Below the pieces are notes generated by a model that was given only the letters and a program-made list of their open reading frames with translations, did not search any database and was not told the DNA's origin. Both the position numbers and the translations under genes were made by a program. A DNA stretch of 64,000 nucleotides from Phycisphaerales bacterium. Its GTDB lineage: Bacteria; Planctomycetota; Phycisphaerae; Phycisphaerales; SM1A02. Below are positions 35,130 through 43,470 of this stretch, piece by piece. The DNA lies in NCBI GenBank assembly GCA_029245245.1, contig JAQWPT010000003.1:1-64000 (forward strand), given 5' to 3'. Position 1 is the first letter of the stretch, and every line of letters begins with the position of its first letter.

Positions 35130-35947
35130 GCCGCACGCTCCCTGCGAAGTTCCGCGAGCTTGAGACCGATGTGCAGTTCATACGAAGAGATGAAGAGGCA
35201 GAACCGGAATCCGGTCAGCCCGTCGAGCACACCGAGGCGCAGCACGTACATGTAGAGGAATCGAAACAGCCACTTCGCGGGAAGTCGACGGTACACGTGC
35301 CGCTTGATCCACCGTCGGCGTTCCAGGGCGTTGCCCGTCAAGGAGGCATCGAGGTCGCCGTCGTCATCGGCAATGGCCCTGGCCTCGAGGGTCGAATAGT
35401 GGTTGTGCTTGGCGATGTAGTCCTCGAGCCCGCGGTGGTCCTCGTGCAGCATCGGCGTCTTGATCCACCCGACGGGTTCCTCCACGAGCAGATGTTCGTG
35501 TACGGCGCGATCCTCGTATCGGCCGCATCCGCGCTTGAAGAAGCGAAGGTTCCAACTGGGGTAGTACCCGCAGTGCCGGATCGGCTTGCCCAGAAAGTAG
35601 AACAGGCGGTTGATGTAGAAGCCGTTTTCAGGCACCTCGGCCGCGGGCCGTTCGGCGATGCCCACAAGCCGATCCCGCAACGCGGGCGTGATGACCTCGT
35701 CGGCATCGACGATGAGCACCCAATCGCCTTCCATCGGCAGGTTGTCCAGCGACCAGTTCTTCTGCGCCGCGTAGCCCTCCCAGTCATGCTCCACCACCTC
35801 CGCCCCGAGTTCGCGGGCCAGGTCACGGGTGCGATCGGTGGAACCGCTGTCGACAACGAAGATCCGGCTCGTCCAGCCCGCCAGCGCGCGGAGGCAGTAC
35901 GGAAGGTTCGCCTCTTCATCCTTGGTGATGATCAGAACATCGATCAT
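35126..35947 (-). CDS. Family 2 glycosyltransferase (WaaE/KdtX-like)
   Basis: 273 aa GT-A fold transferase. It shows IDVLIITKDEEANLPYCLRA at the N-terminus, VVDSGSTDRTRDLARELGAE, and the metal-binding DxD-type VLIVDADEVITP. The tail segment GYYPSWNLRFFKRGCGRYED and VHEHLLVE is typical of the LPS-core beta-1,4-glucosyltransferase (WaaE/KdtX) group. It likely adds a sugar to a lipopolysaccharide or surface glycan. It is translationally coupled with the acetyltransferase downstream. Confidence 0.85.
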   Translation of the reverse strand: MIDVLIITKDEEANLPYCLRALAGWTSRIFVVDSGSTDRTRDLARELGAEVVEHDWEGYAAQKNWSLDNLPMEGDWVLIVDADEVITPALRDRLVGIAERPAAEVPENGFYINRLFYFLGKPIRHCGYYPSWNLRFFKRGCGRYEDRAVHEHLLVEEPVGWIKTPMLHEDHRGLEDYIAKHNHYSTLEARAIADDDGDLDASLTGNALERRRWIKRHVYRRLPAKWLFRFLYMYVLRLGVLDGLTGFRFCLFISSYELHIGLKLAELRRERAA

Positions 35948-36055
35948 GGGGTATGCGTCATGGGGCTGCCTGGGGTCGGAAGATCGTAGACCTGTTATCG
36001 ACTGGAGACACTGCGCGATCCAGCCTCCGTGGCAAGGTCCGAGAATGCACTGTGC

Positions 36056-36565
36056 TCAGGTCGACGAGTGCAGCACCCGCTCATGCCTGGCCCGGGCCGG
36101 CTCACCTGTGGCGATGTGCCATGCCGGGAGGCGGCCCTCCACCAGCCCACGCGCCCCCACCACGACCCCGGGCTCCAGGGTCGTACCCGGCAGCACCAGG
36201 GAATCGGTTGCGATCCAGCAGTCCTCACTGATGGTGATGGGCCCCTGCACCGGAGGATGCCCGGGCGATCCGGGATCCCGCACCGATGTCAACAGGGAGC
36301 AGTACTGGCTGATCACGCACCGGGATCCGATGTGGATCGGTGAACCGGCACGAAGGAGCACGTCGTCGCTGATCATCACCAGGTCATCAAGCCGGACATT
36401 CCACGGCTGGTCGATGTCCACCGTCCGCCGGCAACGCACCCGCCGTCCCAGTTGCATTCCAACAAGACGAAGCAGGAACCGCCGGAATCCATACGCGGGG
36501 TGCGGACTCCAGCGGAAGAGCGGGCGGGCACACCATGTCCAGATGAACCGACGGATCGCGATCAC
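36056..36565 (-). CDS. WcaF-like hexapeptide-repeat acetyltransferase (2)
   Basis: 169 aa from a GTG that overlaps the upstream acetyltransferase stop by 4 bp (GTGA). It has the same start (AIRRFIWTWCARPLFRWSP, YGFRRFLLRLVGMQLGRRVR) and the hexapeptide repeats DIDQPWNVRLDDLVMISDDV, PIHIGSRCVISQYCSLLTSV and ITISEDCWIATDSLVLPGTT. It is a paralogue of the genes at 34578 and 36562. An apparent longer frame that reads through from the upstream gene is a shadow. Predicted role: O-acetylation of surface glycan. Confidence 0.82.
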   Translation of the reverse strand: MIAIRRFIWTWCARPLFRWSPHPAYGFRRFLLRLVGMQLGRRVRCRRTVDIDQPWNVRLDDLVMISDDVLLRAGSPIHIGSRCVISQYCSLLTSVRDPGSPGHPPVQGPITISEDCWIATDSLVLPGTTLEPGVVVGARGLVEGRLPAWHIATGEPARARHERVLHSST

Positions 36566-37122
36566 GAGGCATCCGCCGAAGGACGCGCCGGATTGCCTTC
36601 CAGCATGGTGCCGGCCGGAAACGACTTGTAGACGCTGGCACGATGCAGCACCCGGCAGCGATCGCCGAGTTCCACATCGGGAGCGATGTAGGCATCGACA
36701 CCGATGAAACACTCGGCGCCGATCGTGATCGGCGGCCGTGTCAAGGGAAACCGCGTGTCGCGCATGTCGTGCGAGCCGGCGCAGAGGTGGGCACGAACAT
36801 CGATGACCGTACCCGGGCCAATGGTGATCGGTCCGAGTCCGTAGAGGATCACGCGTTCTCCGACCTGCACGCCGTCGCCAAGCGACACGTTCCACGGAAT
36901 GATGATCTCGATCGTTCTGGCCAGTCGACAGCCCCGACCCACCGTGCCTCCGAAGAGGCGGAGTACCGGAGCTCGGAACATCGGCACCTGCCAGCACAGT
37001 CGCCCGATGGTGCCCCAGGCCATGCGCAGGATCTTCTGGCGGGCGCTCCAGGCCGAGCGGCGTACCGGGGGCGCCGATTCCATGGCGGCCTGCTGCTGAT
37101 CGCGTGTCTCGATCCGGGGCAT
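36562..37122 (-). CDS. WcaF-like hexapeptide-repeat acetyltransferase (3)
   Basis: 186 aa. The N-terminal region RQKILRMAWGTIGRLCWQVP leads into the left-handed beta-helix: FGGTVGRGCRLARTIEIIIP, NVSLGDGVQVGERVILYGLG, PITIGPGTVIDVRAHLCAGS and TIGAECFIGVDAYIAPDVEL. The catalytic-type His is in AGSHDMRDTRFP. GAGGAAG lies upstream of the ATG, and a TACGCT hexamer lies 28 nt before it. It is coupled to the next acetyltransferase gene. It is divergent from the glycosyltransferase gene at 37355. Confidence 0.85.
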   Translation of the reverse strand: MPRIETRDQQQAAMESAPPVRRSAWSARQKILRMAWGTIGRLCWQVPMFRAPVLRLFGGTVGRGCRLARTIEIIIPWNVSLGDGVQVGERVILYGLGPITIGPGTVIDVRAHLCAGSHDMRDTRFPLTRPPITIGAECFIGVDAYIAPDVELGDRCRVLHRASVYKSFPAGTMLEGNPARPSADAS

Positions 37123-37169
37123 TGGTGCTTCCTCGAGGTGGACTGAATCAAGCGTAGGCGGACTCCGCG

Positions 37170-37209
37170 CCCGGGGGAAGGGGGGGAATCCCGGTGATCC
37201 GCCCCCGGG
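37170..37209. repeat. Inverted repeat in the divergent promoter region
   Basis: CCCGGGGG (37170-37177) and CCCCCGGG (37202-37209) are perfect 8-bp arms with a 24-nt spacer, between the divergent acetyltransferase and glycosyltransferase genes. It may be a regulator site or a hairpin. In GC-rich DNA such arms can arise by chance. Confidence 0.35.
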
Positions 37210-37354
37210 TCACATCGCCCGTAATATGGCCCTTAGACTGGGCTCCGGAGACTCTTCGGACCGATCGACGTGGAAACAGCCACATTTCCATCGAAAGTCG
37301 TGGCAGAAGCCGCCGGTTGAGCCAACAGTACGAATGGCAGCCAAGGAGCAAGGC

Positions 37355-38584
37355 GTGAAGGTCGTCATTCTCAATCAGTACTACGCACCGGACGTGGCAT
37401 CGACCGGTCACCTGCTGTACGAACTCGCCAACGACCTCTCCGCCAACGGGAAGAAGGTGCACGTCATCACGTGCCGTCCGTCCTACGGCCCCCCCGAGAC
37501 CTGGCAGCCCTGCCCACGCAATGAAACATCGCCCAGTGGGGTCAGCGTCCACCGGATGCTGGCCACCCGCTTCAACAAGGACCACCTGCTGGGTCGCATC
37601 GTCAACTCCATCACCTTCCTGCTCCCCCTGGCGGGGAGAATGCTCTTCCGGCTCCAACGCGACGAGGTGTTCCTGTACACCACGAATCCCCCCTACCTCG
37701 GCATCGTCGGGACCATGGTGGGCCTGTTCCGAAGACATCGGTACGTCGTGCTTCTCCATGACGCCTACCCGCAGATGGTGGTCTGGGTCGGCAAGATTCG
37801 CAAGGGTGGAATCATCGATCGCGTCTGGCACCTGCTGAACAAGTGGATGTACAAGCGTGCCAAGGAAACGATCGTGCTCTGTGAAGCGGCCAAGGACCTC
37901 GTCTGCGACACCTACGACATCGACCCGAACCGCGTGCACGTCATTCCCAACTGGGCCGACGGCGAGTTCCTTCACCCGATTGACAAGGCCGATTCTCCCT
38001 TTGCCAAGGAGCACGATCTCGTCAAGCCATTCACACTGCTGTACTCGGGCAACATGGGCCTCTACTACGACTTTGACACGATGCTCAATGCCGCCACCCT
38101 TCTTCGAGATGAGGACATCCGGTTCGTGTTCGTCGGGGGCGGTGGTGTTCGAAACCGGATCGAGCAGGAGATCGAGCAGCGCCAACTGGACAAGGCGCTG
38201 ATGTTCGCCCACCAGCCCTTCGAAACGCTCAATGAATCACTCAATGCCTGCGATGCCTCGTTCGTGACCATCGCCAAGGGGATCGAGGGCATCAGCTTTC
38301 CCTCGAAACTCTATACGTCACTGGCCGTCGGCAAGGTGATCATCGCCATCTGCGAACCCCACTCCTCGCTGCGAACGATCGTCGAGGAAAGCGGCTGTGG
38401 CGTCTGGGTTGAACTGGGAGATGCCGAGGGACTGGCCCGGTGCATCCGTGAACTCGCCGCCGACCCGGAACGCACTCGCCGCATGGGACAGGCCGCACGC
38501 GAACTCTTCGAGCGGGACTACACACTGCAGGCCTGCGCACGCCAGTATGCCCAGGTCCTCGAGCGGGCCCAGAGACGCCACTGA
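37355..38584 (+). CDS. WcaI-like family 4 glycosyltransferase
   Basis: 409 aa GT-B fold transferase. It opens VKVVILNQYYAPDVASTGHL, typical of the WcaI group (colanic-acid fucosyltransferase-like). The C-terminal nucleotide-sugar domain has FTLLYSGNMGLYYDFDTMLN, FVFVGGGGVRNRIE and the E-x7-E type region EGISFPSKLYTSLAVGKVII. GTG 37355 was chosen because AAGGAG (37343-37348) sits 6 nt before it; an ATG at 37334 would add seven residues. It probably takes part in exopolysaccharide or LPS assembly with the flanking genes. Confidence 0.87.
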   Translation: MKVVILNQYYAPDVASTGHLLYELANDLSANGKKVHVITCRPSYGPPETWQPCPRNETSPSGVSVHRMLATRFNKDHLLGRIVNSITFLLPLAGRMLFRLQRDEVFLYTTNPPYLGIVGTMVGLFRRHRYVVLLHDAYPQMVVWVGKIRKGGIIDRVWHLLNKWMYKRAKETIVLCEAAKDLVCDTYDIDPNRVHVIPNWADGEFLHPIDKADSPFAKEHDLVKPFTLLYSGNMGLYYDFDTMLNAATLLRDEDIRFVFVGGGGVRNRIEQEIEQRQLDKALMFAHQPFETLNESLNACDASFVTIAKGIEGISFPSKLYTSLAVGKVIIAICEPHSSLRTIVEESGCGVWVELGDAEGLARCIRELAADPERTRRMGQAARELFERDYTLQACARQYAQVLERAQRRH

Positions 38585-38590
38585 TTTCGC

Positions 38591-39619
38591 TCAGGATGTG
38601 TGGCGGCGCATGATCTCGGCCGGTGGCTGGTTCCACTCGGATGATTCTTCCCGACCACCATCGAGGTACCACTTGACCATGCGCTGCAGGCCCTCGGCCA
38701 ACGTGATCTCCGGCGTGAAGCCGGCCTCTCGCGCCTTGTCGGACTCGAACTTGGTCTGGTCCACGAAGAGCTTGCGAACCCGTGCCGAGGACACCGGAAA
38801 GTTCTTGCCGGTGATGGCGATCATGATGTCAAAGGGCTTGGCCATCGCCAGGGCGATGAACAGCGGAATCCGCAGGTAGGACTTCCCGAGGGCATCGGCA
38901 ACGGTGCGACTGATCTGCGCACTGTCCATGTCCGGCTTCTCAACCCAGTTGTAGATGGCGAAGGCGTCATCGTCACCGATCCGCTCCCAGAGCCACAGGG
39001 ACGCCGCCATGATGTTCTCGATGTAGGAGAGGCTCTTGATGTTGGTTGCATCGCCGGCCTGAAAGAACTGCTTGCGATCGATCTGCCGTATCAGCGAATA
39101 CATGTTGGCGAAGTTGTGCGGACCGAACGTGACCGTAGGACGGATGACCAGGCAGCGGCGATCATCGCCGGACAGGGTCCATGCCTCGAGCACCTTTTCG
39201 CCGGCCAACTTCGATCGGCCGTAATGACTGACCGGCTCGGGGTGGGTCTCCTCCGTCAGCGGTGGGCTGGCAGTGCCGTAGACGGCGACCGTGGAGAAGA
39301 AGCAGATGCGGCGAATGCCCACTTCATCCATGCCCTGGCAGAGCACGGAGGCGCCTTCCTTGTTGACGGCGAAGAACGTCGGCTCGGTGATTCCGAAATC
39401 GTGGTGGGCCGCCGCCAGGTGCAGGACCGCATCGCACCCGGACAGTGCATCTCGAACCGCCTCGATATCCCGGATATCACCTTGGACATAACGGGCATGC
39501 GGCAGATCGACCGCGGGCTCCACCAGGTCAATGATGACCACCTCGACGCCGCGTCGGGCGTACTCCTGGCAGAACCAGGAACCGATGAATCCAGAGCCTC
39601 CCGTAATGCAGATTTTCAC
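38591..39619 (-). CDS. NAD-dependent epimerase/dehydratase (3-beta-HSD-like)
   Basis: 342 aa extended SDR. The Rossmann motif KICITGGSGFIGSWFCQEY begins at the start codon. The Ser/Tyr/Lys triad lies in FFSTVAVYGTA and SHYGRSKLAGEKVLEAW, with LVIRPTVTFGPHNFANMY following. GTG 39619 was chosen because a perfect AGGAGG lies 7 nt upstream. Longer starts are unsupported. It closes the polysaccharide region, convergent with the glycosyltransferase gene (6 nt apart). It probably modifies a nucleotide sugar. Confidence 0.85.
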   Translation of the reverse strand: MKICITGGSGFIGSWFCQEYARRGVEVVIIDLVEPAVDLPHARYVQGDIRDIEAVRDALSGCDAVLHLAAAHHDFGITEPTFFAVNKEGASVLCQGMDEVGIRRICFFSTVAVYGTASPPLTEETHPEPVSHYGRSKLAGEKVLEAWTLSGDDRRCLVIRPTVTFGPHNFANMYSLIRQIDRKQFFQAGDATNIKSLSYIENIMAASLWLWERIGDDDAFAIYNWVEKPDMDSAQISRTVADALGKSYLRIPLFIALAMAKPFDIMIAITGKNFPVSSARVRKLFVDQTKFESDKAREAGFTPEITLAEGLQRMVKWYLDGGREESSEWNQPPAEIMRRHTS

Positions 39620-39793
39620 TTTCAGGCCTCCTGGTCCGCAACACCGGCGGGGTGTTCCTCTTTGATTTGGAGCGTTCGAAAATGAACACGCACGACGTTG
39701 ATCCACAATAGCGACCCGTCAGAATGTGAGTGATTCCAACGTCACGACTCGAAAAAGTGGAATTTGGGGGGCAAGATCAAGCCCCATGCCCGT

Positions 39794-40207
39794 TTAGCCC
39801 GCCACATCAAGGGGGCCGGAAGTATTTTCCTGCTCACCCGGAGTGGACTTCATCAAGTCCACGGCAGTCCGCCAGGCGTCCCGCTGCTGCTGAAGGATGG
39901 TGATGGGATCGTCCAGATCCTCGGCCCTGCTTGCACAGGCCACCTGCTGCCACAGCCAGGCGTGCAGGGAAGAGAGCTGCTCGGCGAGGTGGCGGTCCGA
40001 TGACGCATCCAGTTCCGTCATCAATGCGATGAGAATCGATCGGCAATGGGAACCCTGCTCCGAGATGCCATCGAAATCACGCTCACGGTGCGCCATCTGC
40101 AATGAGGTGGCCGCGGCGAGAGCGCCCTCAAGCAGCATCAGGCGTCGCTGCGAGGGCGATGCGGTCTTCACGTCGGTTTCACGATAGGTGGCTGCATTTT
40201 GAAGCAT
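39794..40207 (-). CDS. fliS: Flagellar export chaperone FliS
   Basis: 137 aa. The FliS pattern is visible: MLQNAATYRETDVKTASPSQ, RRLMLLEGALAAATSLQMAH and ILIALMTELDASSDRHLAEQ. FliS binds the C-terminus of flagellin in the cytoplasm and keeps it from polymerising before export. It follows fliD by 76 nt in the same direction, the usual order. The ATG at 40207 fits family length; a longer reading upstream is not conserved. No flagellin gene is in the window. Confidence 0.85.
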   Translation of the reverse strand: MLQNAATYRETDVKTASPSQRRLMLLEGALAAATSLQMAHRERDFDGISEQGSHCRSILIALMTELDASSDRHLAEQLSSLHAWLWQQVACASRAEDLDDPITILQQQRDAWRTAVDLMKSTPGEQENTSGPLDVAG

Positions 40208-40283
40208 GGCAGCACTGGGTATCGGTTCGGAATACGACAACTGTGCAACAGTGGGTTGCGACTTCCGATAACCAGCGAAATCA

Positions 40284-43049
40284 TCAGAGCATGGAGGACT
40301 GGAAGGAGAGCAGCGCCGAGTTCTGTGACTGCAGGGCCGCAAGCGCCCGTTCCATCGCGGCGAACCGCTCGATCAGGATGACCCGGCGGGCCTCGATGCG
40401 CATGTCGATCTGCTCGATGCTCTGGGCGGCAAGTTCTATCTGCGACTGGAACCGGTCGTCGGCGATCCCGAGGACACCCCCCGCTTCCGTCGTAAGCGAC
40501 TCAAGCAGATCATCGAAGCGCACCGCGAAACCCTGCTGCGACTCCTGTTCACGATTGAAGAGTGCCTCGACCGCATCCGGGTTCGACGCCAGTGCGTTGG
40601 ACAGCGATTCCTCGTCAACCTCCAGTTGCCCCGAGGATCCCATTCTGATTCCAATCTCCCAGAGCCCCTCGAATCCTTCGATTGATTCCTCGGAATCCAG
40701 CCGTTGCATGGCCAGTGCGGCCATGGCCCGGCTGATCCTGGCCACGGTCGGGTCACCGAACAGCGCTCCTCGCATCCCGGTGTCAACGTCGTAGGAATCA
40801 ACACTGCGGAGCAGATCGGCAACCTGGTTGTAGGACTCGACGAATGCCGTGACGGCTTCCCGCGCGGCACCGGCATCGCGTGACACGGACACGGTGACCG
40901 GAGATGCGGATATCGCGTGAAGGTCGATGACCAGTCCGTCAATGACATCGCTCAGCGTATTGGTGTGCGATTGCAGCACGATGCCATCGGCCGGATCATC
41001 TCCCAGCACGATCCGTGCATCGGCGCCCGTGACCACGGTCTCGACGCCCATCAGGCTTCCGCCTCCAAGGCGACCATCGACCATGAATCGTCCGCCACGC
41101 CCCTGCCGATCGCTGGACAGGCCCAGTCGCCAGGCGTCGGGCCCGTCACCGGCGTGCACCAGCGAAGCGGTCACGGGAATCCCGGCCTCCAGGATGAGTT
41201 CCTTGAGCTGGGCAAGGGTCGTCGATGCATCGACGGCGAGCACGTGCTCCGAACTGCCGTCGATGAAGGCGCCGGCACCATGCACGGCGGTCGATTCGCC
41301 GACAAGGTTCAGGTCCACGGCGGTCGTACCACCGGCCGCTTCGATCCGAAGCGTCACGGTCGATGCCGTCTCCGACGCCGTTGATTCAAGCAGGATGCCG
41401 TCACCGCGATCGTTGACACGAGCGGTCACGGCCAGTCCTTTCGATTCGATGAGATCGATCAGGTCGGCGACGGACTGCACGGATGCTCCCACGTCCACGG
41501 TTGCAACCTGACCCGTGGCATCACGAATGGTGAACGCGCCAGTCCCGACACCCTGTCCGCCGTTGAGGTTCGACAACAGCGTGCTCTCGTCGACGTATCG
41601 ATGCTGCAGATTCGCACCCTCGACCAGCGACACGGCGGCATCGTGCTCGATACCCAGCGCATTCGCCAGCGCTCCGTTGATCGCCAGCACCGCAGCAGGA
41701 TCCTCGATGCCCGTGGTGTCGACGACACGCAGGCCATTGCCGGCACCATTGAGTTCGAAGCGCACGGACACTCCAGCCTGGGACGCCTGCTGGTTCAGAT
41801 CATCGACGAGTTGTCCGAACGACTCGATGGAACTCGACAGGGTGAATGCACCCGTGGTCCCGGCGCGATCGGATACCTGCATCTGTTGGCCGGACACCAG
41901 GCCCGCTCCCCCGTTGAGGTTCGACAGCAGCACCGAATCAAGACCGGCCAGCAACCGGCTGCCACTGATGGTCGAGCCCGCCACCGACTGTTCGATGCCC
42001 AGATCCGAAGCCGCGTGGGGATTCCCTCCGGTTGACGCCACCGTGAAGGAGCCCGGACCGAGCGTCGTATCCGTAAACTCGAGCCGAAGCCCGTCGGCGG
42101 CGATGCTGACATGCATGCTTCCGTTGTTGGCGATTCCGTTGGAATCCACCGCGTTGTTGATGGCGTCGATGACATCCTGAAGGGTTGTCGAAGATGCGGG
42201 AATGTCGACGTCGAAAACCCGGCCGTCATGCGTCCTGATTCGAAGATCCGGCGTACCTTCACGCAGCAGCACACCGCTGCCGTCGTTCATGGACTGCAGC
42301 AGGGTCTCACCGCCAAGTACTGCGATCGCTTCTCCGTGCAGCACGCCCGTCGAACCGTCACCGGTGAGTCCGAGATCCTCCGCGGTCGTTGCACCATCGA
42401 GACTGCGTACGCTGATGGATCGTCCGTCCGTTGTTTCAAGTTCAATGGCCGCATCATCCAACGAAGCCTGCAACTGGGAATCCACCGACGCCAGGCGGTC
42501 CATCACATCCTGCACGGTCGTGATGCCGGTGCAGTCCACAACGTGCGTCGTGGCTCCCGCACCGGTACCCAATGTCACCTCGATGCGACCACGATCCACA
42601 CCGGTGCCACCGTTGAGCACTGACAGTTCCATGTCGGAAACGAGCGCACCCCCACCGAACTCGATCGAGAATGCATCGAGCCCCAGCGCAGCATCCTGCG
42701 ACACCGAACCACCGGCGAGAACCTGGTGACGTGATGCAAGGGCTTCGACGATGAACGTCCAGTCACCGGCGGGCGCACCGCTGGAAGCGGTGGCGGACAG
42801 CACATCGGCATGGCTGCTGCTTACCTGCATGGCGCCGAAACTCGAACCGGAACGAAGCAGGGAAACCGCCGACTGCAGACCGAGCAGGCGCGCGTTCACC
42901 TCGAGCATTGACGACTGCCGCGTCTGCAGCGTTGCGATCTGGCCCTGGAGCCGGAGACGACCGCGTGATTCGCCAAGAAGTATCTGTTCGATCAGGGATG
43001 CGGAATCGAAGCCGCTGATGATCCCGATGCCGGTAGAGAAACTGCCCAT
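40284..43049 (-). CDS. fliD: Flagellar filament-capping protein FliD (hook-associated protein 2), enlarged
   Basis: 921 aa, against about 450-700 in most bacteria. The N-terminal FliD domain begins ISGFDSASLIEQILLGESRG, and the C-terminal domain contains AVTAFVESYNQVADLLRSVD and the final coiled coil (QIDMRIEARRVILIERFAAM). Between them are four copies of the flagellin hook IN motif: LSVLNGGTGV (about residue 143), LLQSMNDGSGV (about 250), LLSNLNGGAGL (about 375) and LLSNLNGGQGV (about 493). The spacing of roughly 105-125 residues suggests a repeated domain. The cap guides flagellin assembly. AAGGA lies upstream of the ATG. Confidence 0.93.
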   Translation of the reverse strand: MGSFSTGIGIISGFDSASLIEQILLGESRGRLRLQGQIATLQTRQSSMLEVNARLLGLQSAVSLLRSGSSFGAMQVSSSHADVLSATASSGAPAGDWTFIVEALASRHQVLAGGSVSQDAALGLDAFSIEFGGGALVSDMELSVLNGGTGVDRGRIEVTLGTGAGATTHVVDCTGITTVQDVMDRLASVDSQLQASLDDAAIELETTDGRSISVRSLDGATTAEDLGLTGDGSTGVLHGEAIAVLGGETLLQSMNDGSGVLLREGTPDLRIRTHDGRVFDVDIPASSTTLQDVIDAINNAVDSNGIANNGSMHVSIAADGLRLEFTDTTLGPGSFTVASTGGNPHAASDLGIEQSVAGSTISGSRLLAGLDSVLLSNLNGGAGLVSGQQMQVSDRAGTTGAFTLSSSIESFGQLVDDLNQQASQAGVSVRFELNGAGNGLRVVDTTGIEDPAAVLAINGALANALGIEHDAAVSLVEGANLQHRYVDESTLLSNLNGGQGVGTGAFTIRDATGQVATVDVGASVQSVADLIDLIESKGLAVTARVNDRGDGILLESTASETASTVTLRIEAAGGTTAVDLNLVGESTAVHGAGAFIDGSSEHVLAVDASTTLAQLKELILEAGIPVTASLVHAGDGPDAWRLGLSSDRQGRGGRFMVDGRLGGGSLMGVETVVTGADARIVLGDDPADGIVLQSHTNTLSDVIDGLVIDLHAISASPVTVSVSRDAGAAREAVTAFVESYNQVADLLRSVDSYDVDTGMRGALFGDPTVARISRAMAALAMQRLDSEESIEGFEGLWEIGIRMGSSGQLEVDEESLSNALASNPDAVEALFNREQESQQGFAVRFDDLLESLTTEAGGVLGIADDRFQSQIELAAQSIEQIDMRIEARRVILIERFAAMERALAALQSQNSALLSFQSSML

Positions 43050-43108
43050 GCGCGTGCCATTCCTTCATCGAAGGACTGCAGCACGCACCAACATCCACAC
43101 GGATGGGT

Positions 43109-43315
43109 TCAGGCGGCGGATCGGTATTCGGGCTCCAGGCCCGAATCCTGCCAGGTCATTTCAAGCTGACCTGACTGGCGAAGCACCAGCAGGTCCCCGA
43201 CCCAGTTGCTCAGCGTGCGTCGAAATAGGGCCTGGGCCGCTTCAATCGACTCCTGAACATTATTGGCGTCCGGTGCCGTCGGGAGCTTCGTACTGTCACC
43301 TGGTGCGTAATGCAT
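43109..43315 (-). CDS. Small protein of unknown function upstream of fliD
   Basis: 68 aa, soluble and acidic, with a single predicted helix (NNVQESIEAAQALFRRTLSN). It starts at an ATG with a good Shine-Dalgarno (AGGAGA, 8 nt upstream), which supports it as real. It precedes fliD by 59 nt and is in the same direction. flaG often sits here in other bacteria, but this sequence does not look like FlaG. A flagellar accessory role is a guess from position. Confidence 0.6.
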   Translation of the reverse strand: MHYAPGDSTKLPTAPDANNVQESIEAAQALFRRTLSNWVGDLLVLRQSGQLEMTWQDSGLEPEYRSAA

Positions 43316-43400
43316 GTCCGATCTCCTGTCAGCAAATGCCGGGCCGGAATCGATCCCCTCGGGATCGGGCTTCCAAGGCCGAGATCGGACCAATGAGCAC

Positions 43401-43447
43401 CCCACTTTCCTGTTCCTGCGCTCTGCAGCGCAAAAAAGGAAGGTGGG
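43401..43447. terminator. Stem-loop downstream of parB
   Basis: Inverted repeat with 11-bp arms (43401-43411 / 43437-43447, one mismatch or G-U pair) enclosing a second 5-bp hairpin GCGCT...AGCGC (43418-43431). An A6 run on the plus strand (T6 on the minus strand) lies inside. It sits between parB and the small gene before fliD and probably ends parB transcription. A shorter perfect hairpin, CGATCCC/GGGATCG, follows at 43351-43367. Confidence 0.45.
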
Positions 43448-43470
43448 CCTCTCGTGGCCAGGAGACTGGA

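Noticed and set aside
36566-36997. A long start for the second acetyltransferase running through the third
   Set aside because: The first 144 residues are an out-of-frame shadow of the upstream acetyltransferase; the GTG at 36565 overlapping its stop is the real start.
39699-39707. A DnaA-box-like TGATCCACA
   Set aside because: One isolated near-match between fliS and the epimerase gene; no cluster of boxes, so no origin is called.
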